Origin: Gyromitra esculenta
Taxonomy: Eukaryota > Ascomycota > Pezizomycetes > Pezizales > Discinaceae
Reading direction: 5' to 3'
NCBI GenBank assembly: GCA_038503075.1
Contig: JBCAML010000009.1
Location: 248,001-312,000, forward strand
Length of the DNA: 64,000 bases
Part shown: positions 24,274 through 36,215 of the stretch, in pieces
How the letters are laid out: each line of letters opens with the position of its first letter
Position numbering within the stretch: position 1 is the first letter of the stretch
Position numbers and translations under genes: made by a program
Notes under the pieces: generated by a model
Told to the model about the DNA's origin: nothing
The model's input: the letters and a program-made list of their open reading frames with translations, nothing else
Database searches by the model: none

Positions 24274-26137
24274 ATGGACCTCTCCACCCGCCAGTCGACA
24301 ATAGCTCCCTCACCAACATCATCAAACCAGCTGCTGCGCTTCCTTTCGCTTGGCTCGGAAGAGAACCTGAAGCGCTGGTCCTCGTTTATTGGTATCGTCG
24401 TTGCCATTTGCGGAAACATCCTCATCAGCTTAGCCCTTAACATCCAGAAATACGCTCACATCCGTCTCGAGCGAGAATCGGAGAAGCGACGACGTCTATG
24501 GAAACGGCGACGACGATGGCTACGTTCCCAGGCCCTCGAGGCCGGGGAACCAATAACGCCAGACTCAACGGACGAAAGTTCGTCTTCCGAGTCCCCATCC
24601 CCTGCATCTTCTGGTATTACCACTCCTGACGAAACCTCCGCTCTTCTGGGGCCTCAGGGTGGTACCGAAAAGGACTCTCACCCACCATCAAGTCAGCAGT
24701 ATCTGTCGTCGCCGTACTGGTGGGTTGGCTTCGTTCTCATGTCAGTCGGGGAGTGTGGGAATTTCCTTGCGTATGGGTTTGCGCCGGCTAGTATTGTGTC
24801 CCCGTTGGGCGTGGTTGCGTTGGTATCGAATTGTGTTATTGCGCCGGTAATATTGAAGGAGCCGCTGAGAAGACGGGATGTTGTTGGTGTAATCACTAGC
24901 ATATTGGGTGCTGTCACTGTTGTGTGGAGTGCAGAAAAAGAAGAGACGAAGGTGAGCAGGGAGAGGGAGAAAGAAATTACCTGGGATATCAAAACTGATG
25001 GTGGGGTGAATAGCTCGGTCCAGATCAGATCCTCGAAGCTATCAGCCAAACGGCTTTTGAAGTTTATTTTGGGATTACATGTGCCATGATTATCGTACTG
25101 ATGTATCTTTCCTCGAAATATGGGCGGAAGACGATCCTTATTGATCTTGGACTAGTTGCCTTATTCGGTACTTCCCCATTTTTCATTATTATACCCACTA
25201 TCGATACTGACACCTTACAGGTGGCTACACAGTCCTCTCAACTAAAGGCATATCTTCCCTCCTCTCTTCTTCCTTCTACCACATCTTCACCTACCCAATA
25301 GCCTACCTCTTCACCACCGTCCTCTTCCTCACTGCCGTCCTTCAAATCAAATATGTAAACCGCGCTCTGCAGCGTTTCGACTCTACCCAAGTAATACCAA
25401 CCCAATTCGTCCTGTTCACAATCTCCGTAATCCTCGGCTCCGCAATCCTCTACCGCGACTTTGAGACCGTCAAACCCGATCGCATGATCAAATTCTGCAC
25501 CGGCTGCGCACTAACCTTCTGGGGTGTCTGGATGATCTCGTCACGGCGCACCTCTCGGGTCTGGGAAGACGACGACGATCTCGATGACGGATACGGCACC
25601 GGCATTAGCAGCATCGACCTAGGCCGCGACGATGGCCGCAAAAGATCCGTCGTGGACACTATTCCCGTTATCCACGAAGAACCGACTGACATTGCGCCAA
25701 AGGCCGGCGTTGCAAGACCTATGGTTACGAGGGCGATATCGAATACGTCGGTTGCGATACTGGACGGGTCTTATTCGGGGTCGCCGGCAAGTCGAGGGGG
25801 TAGCTATTCTTCGAGACCGCCGAGTATGCTTGCGACGGAACCGCTACTTATGGCGACGGAAAGGCGGCCGAGTCGCGGTGGCCATAGACATAGTATCTCT
25901 GGACTATTACCTGGGCCAATTGTGGCCGGGTATCAGCTGAAGGCTGTAATGGGTGATTTTGCGAGGAAGAGAGAGGACGCGGAGGAGGGATTGGTAGAAG
26001 CGTTGGCGGAGGCGGGTGGGCGCGAGGGAAGCGAGGGGAGACGAAGAAGTGGTAGTTTGGGGGTTGTGTTAGACTTATTAAAGAGGAAGGGGAGGAAAGG
26101 GTTGGGCGAGATGGAAGATGGCGAGGAGGAGGAATAG
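24274..26137 (+). CDS. NIPA-like magnesium transporter
   Basis: Three exons (24274-24951, 25029-25167, 25221-26137) give 577 residues. The protein belongs to the NIPA/DMT-fold Mg2+ transporter family. The first membrane segment (about 36-58, SFIGIVVAICGNILISLALN) is followed by a charged, Ser/Pro-rich cytosolic loop. Further segments carry family hallmarks such as VGECGNFLAYGFAPASIVSPLG, GRKTILIDLGLVALFGGYT and LQRFDSTQVIPTQFVLFT. Intron 1 uses GTGAGC at 24952. Skipping it leads to an early stop, while splicing restores ILEAISQTAFEVYFGIT, which fits the family. The last ~180 residues are a disordered Ser/Arg/Glu-rich cytosolic tail. The start has a good context (ACCATGG). Confidence 0.95.
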
Positions 26138-28139
26138 TCTGTGGTTGGAATTGAAGGGGCTGTAATTAGTTCTTGTGTAGGTCTCTTTTGTTGCATGGCG
26201 GTTCGTTTTTTTTTTTTAATTATTATATTTGATCGTATGGGGGTTTGATTCCTGGTTGTCTTTTTTTTTTTTGCTGCTCTTTCTTTATTGTTAACTTAGT
26301 TTGCGGGGTGTGGGATATATCTTTCTTTTTCCTCAGTTCGTTCTGCTTTCTCTCTTTCGTCTTCATTATATTATCTCGGTGTTATTATCATACCGTCATT
26401 GCATCTACCTTTCTTTCGTTCCATTCGCATTTCAGGGGAGGTTTTTTTTCCTTCCGATTCAAGGTTTTTAGTGGTGTAGACATTGATTTGAATTCGTTGG
26501 GAGATAATGATAATGTTGGTGGTTAGTTTAAGTTGAGTAAGTTGGGCAGGCGTGGGTCTGTAGTAACGGTGGGTGTAATTAAGACAGGCTGTACTACGAG
26601 GGTCTAATCGGGTGTAGTGATCATGGGTAATGGTTGTTTGGTTTGATGTGGTGGTGGTGGTAGTTGACTGATTAACCGGGTAGTTGGATAGTTGGCTAAA
26701 AGTGAATTCTTAGTGGTATTTTCTACTTTTCAACTCTAGTAAACGCCCTGTATTGAGCTGTGAGTGGCCTAAATTCGCGCGTCTGGGCTGAAGCTGAACT
26801 TGTAGGTCAAGGTCGTGGGTGCTTAATTTTGGCATCTACGTAGATCTGGCCCTGGCAGATTCTGGGCTTTCTATACATTGAATATGGGCGGGTGAGCTGG
26901 AGGTGGAGGTTGATTTATAGGATTCTACTACTTATTTTATCCTTGTAAATTCTGTCCAGAAATTGAAGCTGCTGGAGGGCCCAGTCGATTAGGCGATTCA
27001 GTAAAATCCTATTGTTTGGCTGATTAGAATAGCGGGACTGGCTTGCATTTCCGGGTACTTTTTGACTTCTCCAGGTACTGGAGTGCGAGGGGAGATGCGC
27101 CTGCAGCTCATCTCCTGGTGTACTCGCGATCGGGCTCGTTCGAATCCCATAGTTTGGTGTTTAATACATAGCATTCTTGATCCATTAAGCGTTGGAGTTA
27201 TCTCTTACTCGCACCGCCATCTATCGTTAGACTTTCCCTCACATTGGAGTACACTCTAGCTTCAGATGGATAGAGAGCGTGCAGCGTGCAGCAAAAAAAT
27301 CGAGAAACAGGAGCTGTGTTCGAAGGATGGACTACGTCGCGGGCTACCATTGGAAATTTCGATAGCACCAAAACGTCTCGCTCCTTTCCAAACATGGCAG
27401 ACGCAGCGAGTATCTGATAATCCCCGTCCAATGGTTGTGGTGACTACTTAGCGGATGGAGAATGGGGTTTACACACAAAATAAAACCTCGAGTTTCCACC
27501 ACAAACGAAAGTGTACTCCTACCAAAGAGAACTAGATATTATATATATTGTGCTCGCTTTAATATCCAGTAGCCTTTCCAAGTAATCTTCCATCGCCCAC
27601 AATCACTCATACTCTGCGCCAGAGACAGCCCACATGCCGAGTGCCAAGACTACTTCATGGATTATCACCTGTTGCACGCTATATCACTCGGATTCGATAT
27701 GGGGACCTACTAACTCTCGTGGTCATTTTCTTATACAGAATTTCGTAGCGATTATTCTAGGGGCATATACACGTATGTCTAGAAATATATGTACTTGTAT
27801 GTACGAGATATTATTCAACGATGTCTCTTTTATTTGTTCGTTTTTTCATTTTCGTTTCCAAAACGCCATACAGTGCCTAAGTTTTAAATCAACTGATTTC
27901 CGTAGTAAATGGGCTTCGGCATGCAGTCATCTTAGAATATTCAGCCCTAATCCTGGCCTGTACTATACCAAATTCTATGAACGCGGGCCCCAGCAATTGA
28001 GAACTCACCAAAGATCCAACTACATGTATTCTCGTCCTCCAGGCTTCCTGTCCGCCAGAGAAACACTTCTTGCTTTTCATCCTCACTTAATCATACATCA
28101 ATCACGGCTACCCACATACGAACGGCATCAACACAGCCA
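26138..28139. other. intergenic region with T-rich 3' flank
   Basis: The first 400 bases have long T runs (for example near 26207 and 26261), consistent with the 3' untranslated region of the transporter. The plus-strand frame 27634-28194 (186 codons) has no domain and overlaps the next relic out of frame, so I do not call it. Confidence 0.45.
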
Positions 28140-28896
28140 TGGTTTCTGGGCCATATATCAAAAGCTTCTTTTTGGCCTGTCTCCTTATCTGTAACCCTCT
28201 CCTCTTGATATGGCACCGCTACTACGCCGCAACAGTAGTATATCCCCTCTTTCACTAAAAGAGAGCTACCAATTACAATGTCTCCTAGTTCGAATTCGTC
28301 TTTATCTACGCCCTTGTGACTTCCTGATTGTCGTCAATGGCTTCACTGCGTGCTGCTACTTGATGCATATGTTTCCGCTCTAGGATTTATGGAAAGACAG
28401 AAGGTTCCTCGGACTTAATCCCATCCGCGTACCACATCACCTTCAAAAAACCGTATTCGTGGTTGCCTTCACCGTTGCAGGGGTTATATCCGCGTGCTTC
28501 ACGTTCGTCCAATCCGCATCACATCTCCTAACACCAGAGCCAGAATAGCAAAGAATCTATCATCACGCTTGTGACGACATAGACGTGAAAGCCCGCCCCG
28601 ACTCCGCCAAACCATACTCCGCCAAAGACGCCACATTAATCAACACTGCATCTAGCGAGCGCTACTCGATGCAAATGGACCCAACTCCATAGGAAACTAC
28701 CGCAGAGGGCATCTCAGATACTACACGACAACCCGCCGATGGGAGCTCGCGGGCTTTGGCTAGCGCTGGTTCAGGATCCACCCTCTCTATCGTATCAAAC
28801 CCCGGAGATGCCAGGAACGATAACTCTGATTTCGTGCCGCCGTGGCAATACATCTACTTCAGCCAGAGCCACAACGTTGGCGGGATGACATCCTAG
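28140..28896 (+). pseudogene. broken gene for an unidentified membrane protein
   Basis: An ATG in good context (GCCATGG) opens a hydrophobic stretch (SFFLACLLICNPLLLIWHRYY), then meets TAA after 39 codons. After a possible acceptor at about 28384 the plus strand encodes a second hydrophobic segment (KTVFVVAFTVAGVISACFTF) that ends in TAG at 28546-28548. From about 28550 a hydrophilic Asp/Ser-rich tail continues to TAG at 28894-28896, interrupted by one in-frame TAG near 28689. Codon texture and alternation of membrane and soluble segments suggest former coding sequence. At least three stops in exon-like stretches argue that the gene is dead, unless introns remove some of them. The family is not recognised. 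Confidence 0.5.
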
Positions 28897-29712
28897 GTGT
28901 TTAGTGCTAATGACACCTAGCTTCGATAGATCCGGCAACTTCACGTTTGGAGAGACTGATGGGTCGTATTTTTTTAGCTATGCTATGTTATATAAGTGGT
29001 TGTATTCGACCCCCCCCCCCTTTTTTTTTGCTAGAAGTTACTCGTGTCTGGATGAAATTGATTTCTAAGTCTTATCTGTCGGATGAGTTAGGGACGTCGC
29101 TAGCGACATCTACACATATTTTTGTAATCCCCAATTCTTCCTCCTCACAACGTTAGCACTACATACTAGATTCTAAAAAGTGTAGGAAGCCGTTTCTCCA
29201 CTCTTGAGCTCAGGCCTATGTGTGAACTTAGCTGGCAACCCCCTGTAGAAAACTCCCTATACCCGATTATTAATGTATTCACCATTGATCACTCGGTCGA
29301 TTTTGAGGGTCAAATCCCAGTCCAAGGCGTAGCACATACATGAATAAAAACGTTAGCCCTTGTCTAAGCTAGGGCTGTGAATTCCGAATTAAGTTTCTTG
29401 CCGTGCTAGCCAAAGAACCATGGTGTTACGCCTAGTACCTGATGCGAGTCAAATGCGCGCATTCGTATCGTAGCGCTGCTAATAGAAAATAACTACAGAA
29501 CTTTCATAATAACTTCACTATTTCCCATACCATAAATAAGTTAATCTATACGCTTATATATTTCTACTCCACGAATCACAGAAGCTAACCAAAAGGAACT
29601 AATTATCTCCTTTACAAAAAAAACAAAAAAACAAAAACTCGCTCGTGACCCCAAAAATTAATATATCCGCAAAAAAAAACAGAAAGCAATTAGAGAATAC
29701 ATGTAGTATACA
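28897..29712. other. intergenic region
   Basis: No gene seen. It contains C and T homopolymer runs near 29010-29028 and the 3' flank of the minus-strand kelch gene. Confidence 0.45.
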
Positions 29713-31952
29713 TCAAGAATGACCCACGCCTCGAACCACCGGCGTGCTACCCGCCAGTTCAGCTTTATGGGTATTACTATTTTGACCATATAACAAGCCC
29801 CGCACACCACCATTGCCAGGATTTTGCAGTTGGTCGTTGGGTGTAGGCTCCGGATCCCCATTAATCCTCCTACGTCTATGGAGGAAAATCGCGCCACCAA
29901 TCAGGACTAACCCAATCACAACACATACCACTATAACGGCGATTTTCCAAGGTGCGAAAGACGTGGACTTTTTGTCAGAGGTTTGGGCCGGGCTTTTCGT
30001 GGAGTTTTCTGGAGGGACATAGCTAAATGCGGCTTCAAGGGCTGGATCGGCCCATGGTTTAAGGTAAGGGTCTCGGCGTTCTCCAGAGCCAAGTTCAGCG
30101 TGATCTATGACGACTTGGGGAGTGCTATAGACCGTTCCAGGATCGTAGTAACTTTTCCACTACACGTATTTCAGATATGGTTAACTGGGAATTTCTCGGT
30201 TAGGGAGGGACTGGGGAGGATTTTGGCTTACTGAGAGGGTATTCATGTCGAACACTTTGATCAACTCGCTCGAACATGGTTCCTCAGGTTCGACTGTGAA
30301 CCCTGGAGGATATCCGCCGAGGATTAGTAATTGTGAGCCAAGGGCATGGCAGGTATGAGTTCTGATGTGGTTTTCTCCTTGAGCGATCAACACTTTCGTC
30401 CAGCTTTTTAGCCCGAATAATATAGTCAGTTTCACACGCAATGTATGGTAAAGAGCTGGTTGGGGTCTCCATACATGAACGAAGGCATTGAAAGGACATA
30501 TATATCGTCCACTCCAGTCCCCTTGTCGTCGACTAACTGGCCACCATATATCCAGAGCCTTTAACAAAAAAGTATCAGTAACGTGATCCATCAGCACGAA
30601 GAAAAGGAAGTCGGAAGTGAGTGGGTGGGTGGCTATAACATACTCCCACGTGTTTGTGGAATTGCTATAAATAGTTACACCACAGAAACGAGTTCGAGTA
30701 ATTGGCTCATCATTATCAATGAAGGTTGTCTTTTGCTTATACCATGTACTCTTATCCAAATCGTACAATAGGACATAGTCGAAAGCAACCTAAGTGGCTA
30801 GTTAGCCCCCTAAGTTTCGATATCACATTGGACGCCTACTTACAGGAATTCCAGTCTCATCATTTACGCCGGGCGCGTCGGGGCGCATGACACCGACGGG
30901 ACCCTTTTCGCCCATAAGAGAGATCAAGAACCCGTTCCCTGGTCCCAGCGCCATATGGTTTAAAGAACCGTGCCAAAACCCAAACCCCTGCTCATCAGAA
31001 CTGCCGTATGTCGAGTTGTAGAGATTTTGGGTATCATGATCATAGATCAGCATCCCACCCAGGGGAGTGAAAAGATCGACCGGAGCATCCGGATCTGATC
31101 GTGAACTCACAAACCCACTATTTGACTGTTAGATTTTCCTTCTTACCACACCGGAGCCAACGAACGAACGAACCCAGCATAGAAACTCTTATTCAGTTCT
31201 GGCACGGAAAGCCCAGTCCCCCCTACCGACCGCGTAAATCCGTCTTTTTTATTCCCATTTTCGGTAACATCGGTCCACACTTTCGTCGAGAGATCGAATT
31301 TCCAAATACTGTAGTTGGGTATATCAGTCCTGTTAACGTGGTACTGGCTCTCGTTCCATCCAGGCGCTTCGTAAAAGTGGCCGCCTTGGATATAGATGCT
31401 GTTTTGAGTGCTGTCTGTCCACAATCCAAATCTGTTGAGGACGGGGATCCCGACAGCCTTCTTCGTCTGTGAGAGTATTCCAAAATCTTGGGTATTGAAC
31501 TTCTTGGAGAGATCCACAGTCACGGTCCAACCATCTAGAGAGTTCCAGTTAGCCACCGCGCCGGTAGAGGTTATCGTGCAAGGATATTTTCTGCTCACTC
31601 AGGTCGAGAACTTCTACAAGTGTCCCATTCCAGTTGTACTTGTACTTTGCCATTCCAGAATCAAAAACGAGGACATTGTGGTTATCGTTCTGCAGTACAA
31701 CACCTGAGGCGTTTGATGTTAGCTCCAGTAAACATGAACCTACGCTTAAACTCCCCCTGTGACAAGAGCCCCCAGAAAATTTTACCTACTCCCATGTGCA
31801 AGCAAGCGACAACGATACTCTGGGTTCCAATTATATGTCTGCTGGGCGACAGGCACGCTGTTTGCTCCAAGGACCGGGACCGTCCCGTCTAGCCATCCTT
31901 GAGCATTAATCCGAAGGAAAAACAACGACAACACTAGTAGATAGAGAGCCAT
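29713..31952 (-). CDS. membrane-anchored kelch-repeat protein
   Basis: Eight exons on the minus strand (31952-31790, 31703-31599, 31534-31174, 31117-30844, 30789-30644, 30558-30475, 30403-30232, 30159-29713) give 583 residues. An N-terminal signal peptide (MALYLLVLSLFFLRINAQG) leads into a kelch-type beta-propeller. Blades are recognisable from NVLVFDSG, SIYIQGGHFYE, GGMLIYDHDTQ, LWIYGGQLVDD followed by DDIYVLSMPSF, and HTCHALGSQLLILGG. One membrane helix (about 507-530, IAVIVVCVVIGLVLIGGAIF) followed by RRRR gives a type I topology with a short cytosolic tail. Related fungal proteins are surface-exposed kelch/galactose-oxidase-like propellers of unknown ligand. Introns 5 and 6 are needed to bring the IYGGQ and WTKVL blades together. 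Intron 3 uses a weak GTTCGT donor, because the strong GTAAGA site nearby would leave only a 29-nt intron. Confidence 0.92.
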
Positions 31953-34115
31953 CGGAACTGTCTAGAGTTGATGTTTCTCTCGCACACAGATAAAGAGGAA
32001 ATGGAGATGCTTCGGACCGGGGATAATTACGTACAGAATCGAGGGCACCAACTGCCAAGTGCTCCATACAAGTTACACAGTGCTCCAGCAAACGCTAGCT
32101 AGTGTGCTCAGCCGTCGGTTTAAGCGACATCATGTAGCACAAGGCTCTGTCAATTTTCCGAACGATCGGGGCCTGCAGGAGGGACAGCATGCCTGCGACC
32201 GGTAGTAGGGGGGAATTGGGTTCCAATCTCGTGTTGCACCCAATCACAGCAGTGGGATGGAACCGTGGCTTCTCCCCTGCTTTGAGGAGCCCTCCAAAAC
32301 AGGTCTTTCCCATGCTTCACGATTTATTTCTATTCGCTTTTGGTCGAATCTATCTATCTGTATACGTATCGAGGAAACGCTAGCTCGTAGAAAGGCTCCG
32401 GCCCCTTCGTGTTCAGCAACGAGGTAAAACTATCGTCAATTGTAATAGCAAACGAATATCCATATCCTCTCAGTTACCTATCTCCGGAGATTTGGAGTAG
32501 CACAAGTCTATGGTGAATGTATTTGGATAAACAAGCTTATCCCACGCCGAGCGCGAAAAAAGTGCTTGTGTTAATCGTCAGTAGGGATAAAACGCGCCCT
32601 GATATTCTCCATGTACCTTCTGCAAGTGTATTGAACGATCCTTAAAGAGCAGTCAAGCTCCAGGATGTCTTGTGTTGTTCTTATACAGGAAACTGTGTAT
32701 GTCGTACATGTACCTCGACAAGTTCTAAATTAGCTCACCACATCCCACAGAAACAGACACAACCCGTTTTATACGGTACTCGGACCGTCCAAACATCTCC
32801 CATAGACTTGTACGTAAACCCGAGCACAGAGCAAACACCCGATCGTGGTCAGCCTGCCACGCACAGCCTTCTTCAAGCCCAAGTCTCGGCGGTGTCACGT
32901 TGTACCACTACCCCACATTCGCAATGGAGTTAGCCAAGGCCCAATGCATATGGCGTGCCCAATAGTGAAATGTACCCCCCGCATACCTATCTACGTGGCA
33001 ATGGACGGAAAAGCAGCCGTTGCTGCCAGCCGGAAGTCATGTCGGCATCAAAGCTAGGAGCTCCTAAGATTAAGCTTGTTTACATCAGATACGTATGCGT
33101 ACCTATCCTGTGGAGGTACCCTACTCATATATCTCGACTCCTACTACGGCTCTTTTCTACGAACAAAAGTGTGCCCATTGATCTTGTGTTCATTGCTTCT
33201 AACACCATAAGTTTTACAAAGGGGTTGATACTCGCCCAGTTTAACGGTACGAATAGCCGGAGCCCACAATAGGTAGCATCACTAACACTCACTCGCGCGC
33301 TAGGAAGCAACTCCTTAAATAGACATCTGTCTAAAGGGGAGAAACCATAGTACTAAATTCACCTTTGTGGATTTTAGAAATCGGAGTGCTGCGCTGCGCA
33401 ACGAGGGAGCTCGAGCACAGGACCGAGAGAGTGGCAAATCTCCGTAGAGAGGCTCAAAAGTGAGATTTTTGAGCGATCGCAGTTAGTGGCTGGAAATGAT
33501 AAGTAGAATACCTGTACAGTAAGTAGTTAGCGATGTAACTAATGCCTAGCTAAAGAGATAGTAACGGGCTTGAAAGCGCAGCCGAAAAGCCAAGACATAT
33601 CCCGTTCTCCCAAATACCATGGCCAAATGATCAGGACCTAGTATTAGTGCCTCTCTCTCATAGGCTGAAACGTTCTCTGATAGCTGGAGAAACTGCGGAT
33701 ACGATGTGCTCAGCCGCAAAAGATCCAAAGCCTTTAGGTAATTGATGGAATTCAGAGCACATGAATACTTATGTACCCTCAAATCTGCGCCCCGGCTCGT
33801 GGAGGTTCCCGAGCTATATCAGCGATATCAATCCTGCAGCCTGGGATTCGCTGAGCAAGCCAAGATCTTACTCTGCCAATACTTATTGAAATCCAGATTT
33901 TCTTTTTGCAACTGATCATCGTCGAGTGATGGTTCATGAGAGACATGCCGTACATCAAACTAACCCAAATCAACAAATCAAGGCTGGGGGAGACGCGTTA
34001 AAGTGGCCAAGCCAAATGCTACAGCATAGTTAGTACCAACCCCTGAATCAAACCAAGAAGAAAAAGCTCAAACGCCTCCAACTCTACAGCCTGGCCCAAA
34101 TTTGGCAGCAATAAC
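31953..34115. other. intergenic region between divergent genes
   Basis: No supportable gene. It should contain the divergent promoters of the kelch gene and the F-box gene at 34116. Open frames such as 32955-33272 (plus) lack any recognisable feature. Confidence 0.45.
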
Positions 34116-35441
34116 ATGTCGCTTCTCTCGCTTCCGCTCGAATTGGTTTATAAAATTCTAAAAGAAGTCGAATTAGATTCGGTCGACGCCTCCTTCCCCT
34201 ATAATAGGGGCATGAACACGATAAGATTTGTGGCAGCTACTTGCAAGCTGTTGAGGAGTCTCTCCATTCGTTACGTCTACGAGACTCTCAGAGTGACTTG
34301 TTTGAGAGATCTGGAAGCATTGCCTGTTATTTTCGCTTCACACCAAGATATTGCTGCTTCGGTGCGTAGCCTCACATTTGGATTCCCGAGAGACAGCGTT
34401 GTGTCAGCAAACCGAAGGCCGTGGAGAGATGTGGCTCGTACTAGCATCGACCACTATCGACAGATCCTTCAAGATTGTAAAAATATTCGCACGCTCTGCA
34501 TTGAGGCTGGTGACAAATACCCCCGCGAGTGTGGATTCGATAGCTATGGCCCACACTCCGACGGCATGTCAGCGCTGCTGGAACACATAAATCCAGAAGC
34601 TGTACCGGGAGTCGACAGGCTCATCATTAAGAGATTCAATCTGAACCAGATGTTTTCTCATTTCAGAGAACTGGGCAGCCTGTCAAACCTGAGCACATTA
34701 TGGCTCATCAAATGCGACGATTACTTAGAAAACCCATACGCATTAGTGTGCTGGAAGAGTGGCTTGAAGCTATTCCCGAGCCTCCCCTCCGTCCGGGACT
34801 TCCGCTTCCAGCTCCAGGACCCCACTCTCTCGGAGGAAGCAGAAGTAATGCTAGGCGAGCATATCGCACTCGTGGTCCCGAACGTCACCACTCTCGCACT
34901 CGAAACCAGCATGCACTGCATCCACGGAACACTCACAACCTACGCCAAAAACCCCTCCAACATCAAACAACTTCAACTAGGACTCCCACCAGCCACCTAC
35001 CCTCAGCCTTATCCCCTTAGCCACTCCGAAATCCACCTCTGCGGCTCAATCGCTATCCTCTCATCCAAACTGACCAGCTTCCAAGCTTGTCTGGGGAAGA
35101 AAAACCACCACACATCAACCCTCCCCATCTGCCATAAAATGTTTGCCGGCAAGTGGCCCCATCTGCAAGAGCTATGGTACAGCGGAAATGCTTCCGTATG
35201 CAACGAAATAGACCACGGCCAGCTCCAGAAAAACCTTGATCGAATCGCGGGGGCGAGGACTGGGGCTATGCTAGACGTTTGTTGCGGTACGCGGCTGCTT
35301 TATAAAGCTCCCGAGCACAGCTCTTACTATCTTGCCGACACTGAGACATTTTTCGATCTTGGTAGCGAGCTAGAGGGGGAGGAGGGGCCGGATTTTGTGC
35401 AGTGGATTGGTGAAATTGATGTAGCTGTCGTCGGATATTAG
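34116..35441 (+). CDS. F-box protein (leucine-rich-repeat-like)
   Basis: A single exon of 441 residues. The N-terminus (SLLSLPLELVYKILKEVE) fits the start of an F-box: a Leu-Pro-x-Glu helix followed by the conserved hydrophobic pattern. An F-box would bind Skp1 in an SCF ubiquitin ligase. The rest has loosely repeated Leu-rich beta/alpha units (LSTLWLIKCDDYLEN, VTTLALETSM, IKQLQLGLP), as in fungal F-box proteins with degenerate LRRs used to recruit substrates. The acidic C-terminus (ELEGEEGPDF) is followed by TAG. The same frame then continues for 22 more codons, rich in Asp and Glu, to a second TAG at 35508-35510. This suggests that the first stop is a recent nonsense mutation or a read-through site. 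Confidence 0.78.
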   Translation: MSLLSLPLELVYKILKEVELDSVDASFPYNRGMNTIRFVAATCKLLRSLSIRYVYETLRVTCLRDLEALPVIFASHQDIAASVRSLTFGFPRDSVVSANRRPWRDVARTSIDHYRQILQDCKNIRTLCIEAGDKYPRECGFDSYGPHSDGMSALLEHINPEAVPGVDRLIIKRFNLNQMFSHFRELGSLSNLSTLWLIKCDDYLENPYALVCWKSGLKLFPSLPSVRDFRFQLQDPTLSEEAEVMLGEHIALVVPNVTTLALETSMHCIHGTLTTYAKNPSNIKQLQLGLPPATYPQPYPLSHSEIHLCGSIAILSSKLTSFQACLGKKNHHTSTLPICHKMFAGKWPHLQELWYSGNASVCNEIDHGQLQKNLDRIAGARTGAMLDVCCGTRLLYKAPEHSSYYLADTETFFDLGSELEGEEGPDFVQWIGEIDVAVVGY

Positions 35442-35510
35442 ATCGATGAAGATGAGGTTGACGAAGACGATATCCGTGATCCTGACTGGGCGAACTTTTG
35501 CTCTGAGTAG

Positions 35511-36078
35511 CTCCCCCGTGGGACGGCAGTTAAAGTGGTTTTGGGTTTTTATTTTTATTTTTATTTTTTTGGATTCTTGGTTAGATGATATTAATAGATT
35601 TGGCTAGACCGGAATAGTCATAAAGGATATTTTTTTTATTGTTAATTTAATACCCACGATGATTCTTCCTTGTCGGTTTGTTATGCTTTTTTGGTTTTCG
35701 ATACGTCCGGGGGGGGGTATTATTATTTTCATTTTTAGTTTAATATGCATTTTTATTTATTTTCTGCTTCTCTTTTTATTAGTGTTTATATTATAGAGAT
35801 CAAGTTTCCGATCAGTCCTGTTATGTTTTTCGAGTTTCACGGACTGAGGGCTACGTTAGATACGGTATCGAAGCTCCGAGATAGGGCTATATATAGCTGC
35901 AGCTAGATGAGAATATATCCATAATATAATAGCGCAACTCACGGCGTGGATCTAGAGAACTCGAAGGGGCCAAAACACCCAAATGAGCAAGGAAAACATT
36001 ACCATTACCTCGAGGAAGAGAGATCTCGAGAGCGGACAGGGAACTAATCACGAGTAAGGGAGGACTAGTGCCAGTACA
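35511..36078. other. AT-rich 3' flank
   Basis: Long T-rich and alternating AT tracts (35545-35770) follow the F-box gene. They probably include its 3' untranslated region. No gene is seen. Confidence 0.45.
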
Positions 36079-36215
36079 CCTACACAGTAGTCTCGCAATC
36101 GACATTCATTCGCTAAATTCAGGGTATTCGGTGGAGCTCTTCCATCAATCCATCAACACTCAATTATAGGAAAGGATTGTCACGTGACAATTCGGCTGCG
36201 AGACTACCTACACAG
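36079..36215 (+). mobile_element. MITE copy 1 (119 bp) with 9-bp target-site duplications
   Basis: The element at 36088-36206 begins with TAGTCTCGCA and ends with its exact inverse TGCGAGACTA. It is flanked on both sides by the 9-mer CCTACACAG (36079-36087 and 36207-36215). It has no coding capacity. A diverged copy lies in inverted orientation at 57869-57973. A 9-bp duplication is typical of Mutator-like elements, so a MULE-derived MITE is the best inference. Near its right end the element contains the palindrome CACGTG in the context TGTCACGTGACA. Confidence 0.82.

Noticed and set aside
27100..27160. B-box-like GTTCGAATCCC suggesting a tRNA gene
   Set aside because: No A box at the right distance, and the T stem and acceptor stem cannot be formed.
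27634..28194. 186-codon open frame on the plus strand
   Set aside because: No recognisable domain, and it overlaps out of frame with the better-supported membrane-protein relic.
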